A DNA stretch of 64,000 nt from Haliclystus octoradiatus (lineage: Eukaryota; Cnidaria; Staurozoa; Stauromedusae; Haliclystidae), in the NCBI GenBank assembly GCA_916610825.1, contig OU744447.1:28470561-28534560 (forward strand). The letters are read 5' to 3'. A program made the position numbers and the translations under genes. The notes below the pieces were generated by a model. It was given only the letters and a program-made list of their open reading frames with translations, made no database searches and was not told the DNA's origin. This document shows positions 31,148 through 47,000 of the stretch, piece by piece; within the stretch, counting starts at the first letter, position 1; every line of letters starts with the position of its first letter.

Positions 31148-33073
31148 TTTGGAAATAACAACGAAACTACTGCGTCTTTCAATATCCAAACTACGTGCTC
31201 CACGACGGTTGCTTTGTGTTTTATATTCCACAGTTTACTTGTTCTTGTGTGTGGCTCGATAATAGATCGATTGTTTTGTTGGTTGTTAGTAATACTTTGG
31301 TGAAATTACTACTTGTCGTTTTATTATCGTCGAAGGTACAACAAGGGCGCACAGCGGCTTGGAAGATTGCTGGCCTTTTACTTTCACTTTACCGAGCGCT
31401 GCTGTCTTTGGCACACCTTCTTCTCGGCTGCAATGGCGAGCTATTTATATGAAGAATGTATTTTGACTAAACCTTGGCACGATTGCAGGCACACTTTGTT
31501 TGCCTTATTGGTATTTATTTCTGGTTGAAAACTGTTTGCCAACGGCCGCCGAGAAGGACGCCATTTTATTCTGCCGCGCTTCGACTTCGCTGCTTTTGGC
31601 GTTGCTGTTTGAGGCAGACCGTCGACTTCCAAAGGATTGATGGGGATTTAGAAGCTGCCCAGTCAACGTCCAAAGTTAGTAGTGCTGTGCTGTTGTTATT
31701 TTTTTTATCTGTTCTCCATTTGTTTAGTCGAGAAAAACTGATTTTACCCGCCGTGATTGTTGACACGTTTTCAATTTTCTCTATTTTGAAACAACGGTGG
31801 TTGTGGAATATCTCTGGAGCAAAACTATTACAATTATCAAGCAAACTTTATTCAGGCACTTGTTTAACATGACAAATGATCGTTGTCTACGCTGTTTTCC
31901 AACTACCCTGTTGTTGTGTAACTTTGATTATTGTGTGTTTGCCGTGTGGAAAACTTTGCTAACGTTTTGTTTAACTCTTGTTCGAAATAATTTCATCGCC
32001 GCTCTTTTACCATCAAAATCATTGCTATTTATTAATGTGGAATTTATGTATGTTGTGGAATTATTGTCGAGGCTGTTTAATCTGTTTTATTATAATTATT
32101 ATACATGTAACTAGTTCAAACGTTGTGTAAAAAGATTTTTTCACGGCTTTTACTATTGAATTTTATTTTGAATGCCTTTGCAATAGTTCGCGGCTTTTGT
32201 TATGTATAATCAAAACAGTTCTCTAGTCAACTTTTTATTCCAAACATTATTGTCGAGTCTGTTTACTCTATTTTATTTCGATTGTTATACATGTAATTTG
32301 TACAAACGTTGTGTAAAAAAAATTTCTTAACCGCCTTTACTATTAAAGTTCACAGTTCTCTGGTCAACCTTTTGCTCTAAACATTATTGTCGAGTCTGTT
32401 TACGCTATTTTATTATGATTGTTATACATCTAATTTGAAGAAAGGTTGAGTAAAAGGATTTCACGGCTTTTTCTATTGAATTTCATGTTGAATGCCTTTG
32501 CAAGAGTACACTGGTTTTGTTGTCTATAATCAAAACAGTTCTCGACCGAAACTTTTACTCTAAACATGGTTTACAGTCACTGATTGTGTGTGACCACTGT
32601 TTGCCAATCAATCTTTATTTAAGCACTTGTTTTACATTGACAAATGATTGTATTCTACGTTGTTGAAGTTGAACTGCCGTGTTTTGATTATTGTGTGTTT
32701 TCCGTGTTGAAAAGTAGGCTATTTGAAACACTGCATTCATGTTATCAAATATATTTCAAGATTTTTCACACTGCCTTGCCAAAATTGTTTAATGTTGTTG
32801 TAATTGTATTTCATTCGAACAAAAGTGTTTCAACTTTTTCTTCGTTATTATAGCTTATCAGATACAAAACAGTAACTTTTCATAGAATTGGAAAATAACA
32901 AACACGAAATATGGTCTTTGAAATTTATTGATTTTCAATGACTGCACCAGCTTACAAAAATTTTATTAATTTACCAATTTATCGATCGATCATTATGCAA
33001 TCATAAGGATAAATATAGAAATTGTTAGACACTACAGCACAGCACATTATGAATAATTATAATAATAAATAAA

Positions 33074-35510
33074 TTATATACATGTTATCACTTCTGGGTT
33101 ATCGCCATCGTTGTCAGCGTTATCGCCATCATTGTTAGGGTTATCGCCATCATTGTCAGGGTTATCGCCATCATTGTCAGGGCTATCGCCATCATCTTGA
33201 GGGTCATGGCCGTTTGTTGTTGAATTTGCTCCTGGTGGATCCGTTGCAGGAAATTTCTCCCACTGCTCTATGTTCGCTTCACCATCTGCAACCCTCATTT
33301 CTGTTAGATGCAGAATCCCTGGAATATTTTTTTCTGCTTTTGCAGGAGTTGACGGTTTTGTCCACCCAAGAACTTCAAACTTTCTCTTTGATATGATATC
33401 TTTGACTGTCTTTCTCAGTTCTAACGGGTTGATATCAGCAGGTAGTTTCTAAAACGAAATGAAACATTTTAACAATTTAAAAAAAAAATTGAATACAACA
33501 CAATCCTTGTTAAAAATAGTTTACACTAGCATTAAATACTACATTTAGTTGAAGACCATCTGTACTTCTCAATTTCAAAGTCATGTTTCGCATTCAATTT
33601 CATAGAAATTCAGGACAAATTGCTTATTTCATTTGTACAGAAATGCGGTATATTTGTTATGACATTAATGACAATTATTTGCAGATATAAAACCTATGCC
33701 ATTAAAGTAATAAATTTTCAGTTTGATTAGTGTTGCATCAACAAACAAACTTCTGATCTTTAATCAAATCAGAAAACTTATTTTAACATTCATTGAGCAA
33801 TCATTCGCTTGGTTGACCAATGTCTGTACAGTAGCTGGACTAATTGTACCATATACTCGTAAATTACTCATAATTGCATGCGTAACGGAACATCATTGTT
33901 ACTTGTATATTATAAAAAATTGTTACTATTACTTACCAGTAATATCTCATCCTTTAGAAACATTTTAGCTGTTGCAGTGTTGCAAAATGACGCACAGTGC
34001 CCATCTGGAAAAATCACTGAGCCAAACATTCCCATTAGGGGCAACGCTCTATCTCCATCAAATGCCCAACAAGGCTGTTTGGGATGTGACCCACCACACG
34101 CCGCAGACCCGCACACAATACGAACACCAACCTGTTAACAAATCAAAAATAATCATTAATAACTAATCTGTTCTTTACTTTCCATTTTCAGGCAACAAAG
34201 CATGAAAGTCACTCTTGAGGATGGAATGAATGATTCAATAATTTATTATAATTGTATTGTGTAATTTATAATTTATACCCTTTATCGTAATATATCATTT
34301 GACCTCATTTTCATATGACCTCATTCTGCCGTTTATATACAATTTACCATTAAATATCGAGAGCAATCTACCACGTTATCATCACATTGCATTTACAAGA
34401 AACATAAGATATTGTGCAGAACCATTACAGTAATAAATGAAATGAGCTATTTACCTTGCTGACAGTTATCTGTGTCTTTTGCATGAAGGGGATAAATCCT
34501 CCATGCTCCTCATTTTCCAACACAATTGGCTGCTCCATACCAAGATTTCTCCTCTCCTGTAAAATCAGCGGCTCGCCACTTTCTACTTTTGGAATACCGA
34601 ACATTGTTCCCACAAAGTAAGGCTCAACAACGGCCACTCTCTCCCCGATAAATTTTTTTTGGCCACCAACAAATGCAACTTTCGCCTGGTCCAAACTCAT
34701 CGACATGGCAAATGGATCACCGCTAGAATCTCTGTAATGAATGAAACATTATATAATGTAGTTCTTTGCAGACAGATCCAACACAAATTTACAGATACTT
34801 ATATATTATAAACTACTGACACAACCTCCAGGGTTTTCATTCGAATATGCTTGGATTGATGATACTGCACACTGTTCATATATACTTGAATTACATTTTG
34901 GACACCATGATACATAAGCGATTAGATAAATGTTACAGCAATAACTTACCTAAAAAAAGCCATGCGACTGTATGGGTTTTTCCCAGCTTTTGTTTTAATA
35001 TTGTTGACATATTTTTTCACATGAAGGATCTCTCCACAAATTTTTTTGTCCTCCATATTTTCTGTTCTAATATTCCTGACCCTGGCCTCTCCCAGCGCCC
35101 CCACCCTTCTCTCGACCTCTTGATTTTTTCCCAACAACATCAGTGCTTTCAATTGCAGTCTGCAAATGAAATTAAATATAATTCAATTTTTCAATACTGT
35201 AACACAAATGTTAAATATCGTTTTTCAGAAATATATCTTTGACACTGTGAATTTAGACTACAACTGGATGGACATTGAATGACATTCTCATAGCACTTTC
35301 GGGCCACAACCATACAATTTAATAATTTAATGCAATACATGAAAACATTCAATAACTATGATATCTAACAGACTACATTTATTGAAGGCCAACTACCTGC
35401 ATTTCTCAATTTCATAGTCAATTCCTAATAAACTTAACTTACGAACAAGCATACAGTATAATACTAATGACATTAATAACAATAATTTGCAAAAATATAA
35501 CTTACGCCAT
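33074..35510 (-). CDS. OB-fold / RPA-like single-strand DNA-binding protein, copy 2 (5 exons, about 353 aa)
   Basis: Exons in reading order: 35510-35506, 35159-34950, 34731-34455, 34131-33937, 33448-33074. Structure and phases equal those of copy 1. Amino-acid differences seen: Asp to Asn in exon 2, Ile to Thr in exon 4, Asp to His and Tyr to Asn near the acidic tail, plus one extra heptad. It thus varies more than the RepHel core exons. Function as for copy 1: probable OB-fold DNA-binding partner, not proven. Confidence 0.65.
33090..33198 (-). repeat. 21-bp coding minisatellite (acidic heptad repeat), copy 2
   Basis: One unit longer than in copy 1; encodes the Asp/Asn/Gly heptads at the end of the OB-fold-like protein. 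Confidence 0.85.
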
Positions 35511-38029
35511 AATGTAATAAAAGTTCAGTTAAATTAGAAATTCCACAGGCTCTATCCCGAAGAAAGCAATCAATTGAGAATGAATGTGACAATTAACGTA
35601 TTCATAAATCAAATAGATAAAATTTTGCAAATCGTCAATATATAGTAAATATAACGATCACGTGATTCCGAAAAATTCACCGATAAGTAACTTACTGATT
35701 TATCACAAAAATATACCCTTCAAAATCGGCTCATCAATTCATTTCCGATTCCTTCCATGCAGGACCTGTTTTTTTTACTACTGCTACGTCATGTCTACGT
35801 CAACCACGTATGACGATTTGATTGTCTAAATTCAATTGAATGACAAAAATACCAAACATTGTTTGCTATTAACAATGTCTTCTACATTTAAACTTACAAC
35901 CCCTTGCTATTCAAGTTAAAACCCCTTCCAATAAGAAATTAAACTTCGAACACATTTAGCTAATACATAAATTATGTAAATGATACATTCATTAAATAGC
36001 TGTTATTCAGACATTACAAGCAATTGTGAAAGTTATATCAAACATTGTTTGCTATTAACAATGTCTTCTACATTTAAACTTACAACCCCTTGCTATTCAA
36101 GTTAAAACCCCTTCCAATAAGAAATTCAACTTCGAACACATTTAGCTAATACATAAATTATGTAAATGATACATTCATTAAATAGCTGTTATTCAGACAT
36201 TACAAGCAATTGTGAAAGTTGGCAATCAAATGTGTTCGAACTGTCGCAAAACACTAAGCTCTCAAATTTTCAATCAAGAAACAACCCTATACAATGTATT
36301 CCCAGTGCAATATATTTCATTGTGGTTCATACAATAAAGCCTGCAATACACGCTACGTACTGGTACAATATTTAACGAAAAATATGTTGGACATATGCAT
36401 TTTTAACTTAATGAATAACATTTTCAGCGGTGTATATGTAATTGTGGCCGGCGTAGGAAATATTCTACTCTACAAATAAAACAATTAATATATCAACATC
36501 AATCTGATTCACATCACAATACGCAGTAAGAATTGCCTTTCTCTCTATATGTTATTTACTGAAAATACGCAACTTAATCTGTATTCTGGAAAGATTGACA
36601 GGACAATTTAATATAAATGTAAACAACCTCACACACACACAACATACGGAATTATTAAAATACTTTCAATACTGACAACATATTATTCAACTGCAATAAA
36701 TTAAGAATGAATTTGAAAACTGCGGTATTCATTACTCAAATCAATCAAGGTTTCAGCAGAAGTAATATTCTGCAAAATGTCATTCTAAAGGAACAATTGT
36801 TCACCCAATGAATAAATATTTACCCTGCGGTTTCTTCCAAAACTAGTTCCTTCAAAAATCGGCTCATCAATCTACTCAGGATCCGGTTGTTTTACTACTT
36901 TTACGTCAAACACGTATATGACGGATTGACGGTGTAAGAAATCCAATTGAATGAAAATTTATGTATGATATTGACATTCCAGCATTCATTTATTTATTCA
37001 ATATACCCAGCAACAATTTTTGCTATTAACAATGACATCTACATTTAGACAAAACCTCTTGGTATAAAAAACACTCTTAATAATAATACTCAACTTCGTA
37101 GAAATCGCTCAGACGAACGATGAAAATCCTACATTCATCGCGTAACTGTTAAATCAGACATTACAAGCAACTGTGAACGTTGGTGAATAGTCATCTTTAA
37201 CTTTCAGAAATAATTTTTGTGGCGGTGTAGTTGGCGGTGTAGTTGTTATATTAACTGCAATCTTTGATTCATATAACAATAGTACAATACATATTAATGC
37301 ATTAATCATTCCCTAATAATCATAATAATTCATACGTTATTTACTATTATTATGAATTCGCAATTTCAGTTGTATTCTGGGTACATTCACAGTACAATTT
37401 AATGGAGTTGATGTTTCTATACAAATTCCTTCACTAGTGTGCGTTTCATTCGTCAAGTTACTTATTACATCGATATCTATATATGTACAAAAGCATATCA
37501 ATATCAGTCATCAACTATCAATTATCACATGTAAAATACAAATTAACAGATCATTTCACAACAAGTTAATGTAAAAATCACAAATTTCATCCTACGTGAT
37601 TATTTTAAAACTTTCTATAACAATTGGACAATTTGTCATACATTGATATTTTTATTTCCGAAATTGTACACGTACCCATTATGTCATCAATATTGCGATA
37701 CGGAAACGAAAAGCCATACGTCACGAAGCAACCTTTCTTGATATACGTGTACACCGCATATATCTATTCATTCTGAACCATACCGTTATAAGGTTAGCTG
37801 GCGCTATCACAGTGTCCACGCAATAATATCAACTGCTGGTCATATATAGGAGAAGCTATTAAAATTATATTAATACCTGCAATATTACTAGATGGTTTTG
37901 CTATAACACGGATAATACACCGTAATCCTATTTGAAGTTAAATTCTTCAACGTAATTACTATCAATTACAACATCATTGGACTGAGCTGCCATTTAACAT
38001 TATCAAACTGATAGCAACGATCGATAAAG
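35511..38029. other. Divergent intergenic region, copy 2
   Basis: Equivalent of 6433-8950, with the same 186-bp duplication (from about 35852) and CRE-like sites. One extra T near 35820 shifts the offset from 29078 to 29079. No gene seen. Confidence 0.5.
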
Positions 38030-41000
38030 ATGAGCCCATCACACAGAACAGTCACTTGTTCGTACTGCCATGTAAGTTATTCACATTCACATGCTATTAA
38101 ATTGTGATTTATAATTACCTGAAAGTACTGAAAATTCCTACTGAAAGTAATTTATATTTAAAACCAATTTTTATCAAGGTACACCTGATTCCAAAATGAT
38201 TTTTATCATGTCTACAGATTTCAAAGATATTCTGCATCAAATACCTATACCTTCTGCATCTTTCATCAACTCCATATTGTCGAATTTATCCCACGTATTT
38301 TACCCGATTAGGGAATTCCATACGGCACGGGGTCGTGCCACTTTTAGGGATGCCTTCTTCCGTGCAAAATACACATTTAATGTCATTGCATGACTATAAT
38401 ATATGCAAATGTTCATGCCTTTTTTATACAACTAGAAACTTTAAGAAATTTGCTTATCCTCCCTGACGATACTAACGATACACAGCATTCACATATAACC
38501 TCTTTATTCATTGCATCAGAATCCATTTCAACAAATCAAGTATTGCCTAAATTTTATAATAGACTACATTAGGTCTAAGTTATTGAAAAGTCTAATTAAT
38601 TAAACGTAAATTTTGTTTATTAGGCTGCAGGTCACAACAGAAGAAGCTGCATTGACTTAAGAATGGCAAGACGGAATATGCATAACGATGTGCCGCAGTT
38701 GGAGTTGGATGGCATTCATTTAAATACGAACGCCGATGATAGCCAGCAAGAACCACAGGTCAGTGTGCAGAATTATTCAATGCGTCTATAACAAACAATC
38801 AAAATACTTAGGGATACAATCGGAATACATTTCAAAAACAACTTACATTATACTATTATTCAAATTTAGCACAGTCATCACTTACATCATTATCCTTATC
38901 ATCATCTAATTTACATAGAGCTACATCAAGTTAACGTGTTTTCCAAAAATCACAAATATAAAATTAACTCATTGTCTGACGTAATGTAATATATGAATGC
39001 AAACGTTCACAATTTTATACAATTCTTCAACAATCATGCTAATGGTCTCTCTAGCTTTTCTGAAACCAGTTCGTACATACGATCATAGAAATTGTGTCCA
39101 AATTGTTACAAGCCCTGGAGAACATAAAAGTTAATACATGTTACGTTAATATTTTCATTTTCAAAAACAGTTTGTTTAAAAATTCTGAACACTCACAGTA
39201 TTAATATCTTCTGCATTTTACTTTGCCTGCAATAAATATCACACACAGTTAAATCGACATGTTAGTACGTACCAGCAATGTTGACACCTGTGAACGGTGA
39301 CCACTGCAAATAACTTACATCATTACCAACTGTTTATCGCAACAGCACCCTTCAAGCATGACAAATTTATCGCTAAAAATAGTTAAGCAGGTTAGAATGA
39401 TATTGTTATATATTAATTATATAGTGCATAATCCATACAGCTTTAAATCATTCAAGGTGCTTCATAAAATCATTGCTATTTACCTTTGCCTGTAATAAAT
39501 ATCACACACAGTTAGATCAACATGTTTAGTGACACCTGTACACACCAGCCATGTTAAAACCTTTGAACAGTGACCATTATAAATAACTTTCATTTACTTG
39601 TAATTAATAATAATACCCACTTGATGAAAATACTAAGTGACACCTGTACGCACCAGCCATGTTAAAACCTTTGAACAGTGACCATTATAAATAACTTTCA
39701 TTTACTTGTAATTAATAATAATACCCACTTGATGAAAATACTAAGTGACACCTGTACGCACCAGCCATGTTAAAACCTTTGAACAGTGACCATTACAAAT
39801 TACTTTCATTTATTTGTAATTAATAATAATACCCACTTGATGAAAATACTAAGTGACACCTGTACGCACCAGCCATGTTAAAACCTTGTAACAGTGACCG
39901 TTACAAATAACTGTGCTTTAAACATCATATCTACCAAGTTTAATAATGATAAATGCTTTACGTTTACATCAGGTCAACAACCCAGTAGTTATGCAGCAAC
40001 AACCATCAATTATAACCAGTTCATCGCATTTGCAACAAGTAAGCATGATATTCTATAGTAGTGCGTACTCCATACAGCTTTAAATCATTCAACGTGCTTC
40101 ATAAAATCATTGCTATTTACCTTTGCCTGTAATAAATATCACACACAGTTAGATCAACATGTTTAGTGACACCTGTACGCACCAGCCATGTTAAAACCTT
40201 TGAACAGTGACCATTACAAATAACTTTCATTTACTTGTAATTAATAATAATACCCACTTGATGAAAATACTAAGTGACACCTGTACGCACCAGCCATGTT
40301 AAAACCTTTGAACAGTGACCATTACAAATAACTTTCATTTACTTGTAATTAATAATAATACCCACTTGATGAAAATACTAAGTGACACCTGTACGCACCA
40401 GCCATGTTAAAACCTTTGAACAGTGACCATTACAAATAACTTTCATTTACTTGTAATTAATAATAATACCCACTTGATGAAAATACTAAGTGACACCTGT
40501 ACGCACCAGCCATGTTAAAACCTTGTAACAGTGACCGTTACAAATAACTGTGCTTTAAACATCATATCTACCAAGTTTAATAATGATAAATGCTTTACGT
40601 TTACATCAGGTCAACAACCAAGTAGTTATGCAGCAACAACCATCAATTATAACCAGTTCATCGCATTTGCAACAAGTAAGCATGATATTCTATAGTAGTG
40701 CGTACTCCATACAGCTTTAAATCATTCAACGTGCTTCATAAAATCATTGCTATTTACCTTTGCCTGTAATAAATATCACACACAGTTAGATCAACATGTT
40801 TAGTGACACCTGTACGCACCAGCCATGTTAAAACCTTTGAACAGTGACCATCACAAATAACTTTCATTTACTTGTAATTAATAATAATACCCACTTGATG
40901 AAAATACTAAGTGACACCTGTACGCACCAGCCATGTTAAAACCTTTGAACAGTGACCATTACAAATAACTTTCATTTACTTGTAATTAATAATAATACCC

Positions 41001-44000
41001 ACTTGATGAAAATACTAAGTGACACCTGTACGCACCAGCCATGTTAAAACCTTTGAACAGTGACCATTACAAATAACTTTCATTTACTTGTAATTAATAA
41101 TAATACCCACTTGATGAAAATACTAAGTGACACCTGTACGCACCAGCCATGTTAAAACCTTTGAACAGTGACCATTACAAATAACTTTCATTTACTTGTA
41201 ATTAATAATAATACCCACTTGATGAAAATACTAAGTGACACCTGTACGCACCAGCCATGTTAAAACCTTGTAACAGTGACCGTTACAAATAACTGTGCTT
41301 TAAACATCATATCTACCAAGTTTAATAATGATAAATGCTTTACGTTTACATCAGGTCAACAACCAAGTAGTTATGCAGCAACAACCATCAATTATAACCA
41401 GTTCATCGCATTTGCAACAAGTAAGCATGATATTCTATAGTAGTGCGTACTCCATACAGCTTTAAATCATTCAACGTGCTTCATAAAATCATTGCTATTT
41501 ACCTTTGCCTGTAATAAATATCACACACAGTTAGATCAACATGTTTAGTGACACCTGTACGCACCAGCCATGTTAAAACCTTTGAACAGTGACCATTACA
41601 AATAACTTTCATTTACTTGTAATTAATAATAATACCCACTTGATGAAAATACTAAGTGACACCTGTACGCACCAGCCATGTTAAAACCTTTGAACAGTGA
41701 CCATTACAAATAACTTTCATTTACTTGTAATTAATAATAATACCCACTTGATGAAAATACTAAGTGACACCTGTACGCACCAGCCATGTTAAAACCTTTG
41801 AACAGTGACCATTACAAATAACTGTGTTCTAAACATCATATCTACCATGTTCAAATATTAATAAATCTTTTACTTTCATATCAGGCCAACAATCCATCAA
41901 CTTCAATAAATGCAATTCAGCAACAACCGTCAATTGGTACAAATTCATCACAGCCACATCAGGTTAGCATGATATTGTAAGATAATGCATGTTCCATACA
42001 GCTTCAACACTTGTAGCTTCATTGATAAAATCATTGCCATTTTCTTTTGTCTGCAATAAATATAAATGAAGACACAACATGATACATGATAAACGTCCAC
42101 CATAATTACCAATATTATATGCCAGCAACATAAAAATATAATAACACAGTAGAAAGTACTATAATGAAATACAAAATTTGTACAAGCTGTGTTTCACAAA
42201 CCATTTTGATTAATATTTTAATCTTTTATTCCGCAGTTTACGCAAAGAGTTGAATGTGCTGTGTGTCGGCGATCTCCCACAATCTTCTACTCGCTAGACA
42301 TTCAACCGATTCAAGAAATTCGAGCTACACATAGAATTGGTGTCTGGCACAATCAAAAGTGTGGGAAGGTGGCATGTGCACAATGTCGAGAAATGTTATT
42401 GTGTAAGAATTTGAAATGGAAAAGTGCATGGCCATCGCAAATGTGGACACTCTTTCAAAATCAACACTTGTGTCTTCAACCAACTCTACTGGCTAAATCT
42501 TTGCCAAAATCCATAAAAAGATCTTGGCAACATTGCAAATGGGACATGTTTCCCCAGTTGCGCACTGACTGGGACATAGAAAGTTCGTTTATAGACATAA
42601 CATTAGAAGAAAGCAACGTCGAGCATGACCCTTCTCAGCTAGAAATTGGACCCTTGACGAAAACCATTGATAAAGGAGCATTTCCGTATATCATGTGCCC
42701 TGCCGGGTGTTTCAAGTACATTGATGACTTTGCAAGAGGAGATGCTACTACCATTCCGTTTGTCCATTACCTTACTAGAATTTGCAAACCGCAGCAATGT
42801 CTAGTGCCAAAAAAAGACATGTTGGCATGCGCTAGACCGGAATTTCCGTCATCATGTTCAGTTATGGGATGGCAATCCACATCGGCCATCATCATCAATG
42901 ATCACGGTTTATCAATCGCAACATGTACACCGAACATTCATCCATGCGACAAACTGTATTACCATCCACCAAAGCATCCAATCTATAATAGCATGGCACC
43001 AAATAGAAAAGATGAACTTGCACCGTTGGCAATATCCCAAAATTTTGTAAGAAAGGGAAACAAAAATTCAAATAATACAACTTTTGATGTATTACAACTT
43101 TCGGGAAACAGCAACGGACTCAGTACGTTTCACATTGAAGCTGGTTACGATGATCATGCAATTCTAACCGAAAATGATAGACGTTCAATTGGCATGGTCA
43201 TCAACAACAGACCCGATATAAAGCATTTTGCTGAACAAGCGAAACATGTCCCACCTACCTTTGCTGCAGACCATCAGAAGTTATACCTGAAATCTCCAGA
43301 ACAGCAACACCATGGAACCTATTCCACTGTCGATGACGTATTACGTTTGACTGAGTTGGTTGCAGCACAGCATGAAAGTAACACATCAAAATCGTTAAAA
43401 GAATCATTCAGGCACATCATCCATGATTCTTCTTCCCCAGGTGGAAACAAAGGAACACAAATTCCAAAGGTGAGAAGCCATGAAAATTCTACCATTTTCA
43501 ACCTACAAATGTGAGATTTGTTTTTTCAACAGGACTTCATTTTTTTTATAATTTATAACAAACCAATTCCACTTCATGTGATTTTCCTATTGCATTAGTC
43601 ATTTTTCTTCATTCTTCAACATATTTCATTTCAATTTGTATATTTATCAAACACAAATGCCTGCATATTTAAAAACACAAAGATCTCCACATTCACAATT
43701 ATGAAAATTCATGTCCTCAATTGTATGATTATTTTTAACGGCAACAAGTACAGTTAATGATTCAAATCAAATCACACTCCAACATAAAAAGACATCATAA
43801 CAGCTACCTTATTTATTTTATCATTTCTCAGGTCAAATTTTCTACACCATGTATAATCGGAACATTGTCAATCCCAAGGGGGTCATTGGCCTTTCTTTGG
43901 ATGCATCTGCTGCTTCATTGTGAACCTGTGAAGCAATCAGTCATCGACACGTTAAAAATCATTAACAACAATGAAGAGGTAAAAACCACACTGTCTTCAA

Positions 44001-47000
44001 CTGATCACCACTGATAAAATAGCATAAAATACCACCATACAAACATCCATAAAACCAATCACTTTAATCATTTTTATGACATTTCATTTGGCAGGCTTTG
44101 AAGGCAGACATTCTTAAACGCTCTCTCAAGCTGTGCAAATTGGTGAAACAAAACCAACATTTCAAATCAAAAAAATGGAGCAGTGATCTACGTATGCTTG
44201 ATGAGAAGCTGCGTCGTTTTGCGATTTCATTATCGTATGATCACAACCAAATTGTTGAAACAATATTTGCTGGATTGGTAGATGAGCTAACGGTTTCATC
44301 CCAACTGATACAACATGATGCAAACGACATTGCAACAGATGAAATTGATACCTGTGATGATAACAACATCATAATCATAGATAGGTAATGCTACATTTCT
44401 TTTACAAGGATAACATTAACATAAACTCATAATTCATAAATAACCATGATGCAAAATAAATACCACATTCCATCTATTTATTCAATAAGTAAATACACAC
44501 CTGTTTCCATATATCACATCTTTTTTTCCAGGTAACCATATTTCATCACCTTGAAAGCAATCAAATAAACATATTAAAAGTAACATTATCTCTATTTTAT
44601 AACCACTAGATCAGCAGTTTCAAGGCGACTACGTCAAGCAGAACCCTTTCTTAACGACATAGAAGAAGGTTCCGAAATGTAAGAACACCTATCTCATATT
44701 AACTACTTAGCTCATATTCTTACAGACGCCATATCCATATCTTACTGATTTGTTGATTATCAAATTTAGGTATGATTGCACATGGAGCGCTAGCATCAGG
44801 CAATCAACTGTTAATCCTGACATATACTCCCCTAACATTGGCTTCCGCTGGCCAAAATTGCCTTGGCAGTGGCATGACCAAACAAATGAGCCATCAAAAA
44901 TCGCTATTTATATCAAAAATGACCTGACATATGAAGGTGCAAAGCGTGCAATGGTTGCATGCGGAGGACAAACAAAGATAAAATGTTCGGTTCACAATAT
45001 GTACCTCATTGAAGGTGAGGAAGATAGACTTCAATTTAAATACAATTTCACTATCTTCTTTATAAACAGACTTACACTTCTTAATTAAATAACTGTCCTC
45101 TTAAACACTAACATCATGTTACCATACTACCCGTAATGAAATCTTGTTCTTTGAAAATCAAATTTTTCTATACCTTCACATTGATTATCTTCTTTTACCA
45201 TTTTATCATGTTTAGAAAGAAAAGATGTCAACATCCCTTGCTGTGGGTTAGACGGCGAAGCATGTAGAAAACAGAACCCTGCCACATGGAGATGTCCTAG
45301 TGGTTTTCCTGGTGTACAGCAATGTTCTGTGAGTCTAATGATTTCTGTTACTCTATTAAATGAACCATCGATCCAATATTTAAATATCCAACATAATCTA
45401 TTTAGGTTGGGTTATGCACATCACACAAAAAAAATGCATCGGAACAGCAAAACTACACTGTGTATGTTCATCCTCATCAGAATCTTTGTAGTAATGCTGT
45501 TCAACCAAATCGTATACCCATATTCATTGGAACAGAGAGTGAAGAAGAATCAATGGAAGACAGTGACAATGGTGACATGGATTCAGATAACGTTTCAGAT
45601 GACGGCCTCTTTCTTGGTGCTATTCAAGCACAGGTGCCACAATCCACAAACCCAATTCAAGTACCTTACGTTCAATCATGTAAGCTATGATCAGTCATAA
45701 TAATAACCTCTACTGCTAAGTTACATTCTATTCTTCAGCTACATGCACATTTCTAATTTCTACTTACTTTCATTTCTCCATTCCAGTTGCATCTTCCAAT
45801 CGTACATCTGGTCACTATTTGTTGAATGGATTGCTGCAGTGCAAAATTAGATCAAAGTATTCTAATAGGACACCTCTAAACACCAGGCAGAATCTTCAAC
45901 ACCTCTGTTCTGTGTTGCCAAACCGTTCAATACCGCTAGCATATCCGGAAGGTTCTCTATTCCCGCGAATATTCTACAGAGAAATCGAAGGGGCTGTGAT
46001 TGGAGCAATGCCTTCACCCATGTTCAATACAACCTTTAAACCGGCAGATGACATAGCAGATTTCAAGTCACATGTCAATATACGTATGGGAGATTTATCT
46101 TTGCTAACTAGTACTGATCAATCATATCACCAGTTCATATTTGGAGCGTTAATGAATAGAAACATGAACATCACGAACTCCCATTCAATTATCAATCATG
46201 GGCTCGAAAACATCAACAAAAATTTAGGTAGAACCACACAAAGCCACGACAGCACCATCCACTTCAATGAAATTGATAGCAAGAAGCAAGGACAACAATT
46301 ATGTGCCCAGATCAGAGATCAAGGTCCTTGGCGTTATTTTATTACTGATACATGCAATGAGAAAACTACTCCGGGAGTAAGATTAATTCGCAGAGGAATT
46401 GAACAATACTGCCAGTGAGTATAGGAACATTCATTTTTCCAATATGCAAAACCTCATTTTATATTTGCATTGCTTCTAATCATTCTCCATTTAAATTATT
46501 CAAATATAAATCCGTCAATACATTGCAACAGCAACTCACTTGTTCTCATTATCTAAATTTATAGTTTATCCATTATCACCGATCAAATCGAATTGTGTTT
46601 TCATATCTATTGCAGCAAACATGATATTGATGTAAAAACTGCATTGCAAAGCATGTGCAATCTGTTGTGTAGAGCTTGGCAGAGAACGGTTCATTGGATT
46701 TGGCAATGGCGCATCTATAGTAAAGAAAGACCATTGGGGAAAGTTATTGGTAAGTTCAAACCTTCACACAGACAAACCAACAACATCACTAACAGTAAGG
46801 GATGACTTTATGCTCTAACATTTATCAATTAAGGTGCCTGGTATCGATTCGAATTCCAATCGACCGGTGCCAAAGGTGGCAAGCCTCATGTTCATGGGGG
46901 TGTCACAATTGAAAAAGAAGAAGAAATAATTTCGCAGAGACGCATTGTTTGCCAAACCAAAGCCCTTGCAAAGGACGGTATCGAAAGGTTGCAGCGTATG

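Larger units (their letters stand above)
30316..32852 (+). repeat. Terminal-type unit B, complete left end of copy 2
   Basis: It begins GGGGTGGTGGGGCCG and has the full leader, the CpG core from 30825 and the degenerate 183-bp repeats. It then passes directly into the interior of copy 2. It is the best view of the element's left end. Copy 1 has the same sequence only from its 1769 equivalent onward. Confidence 0.85.
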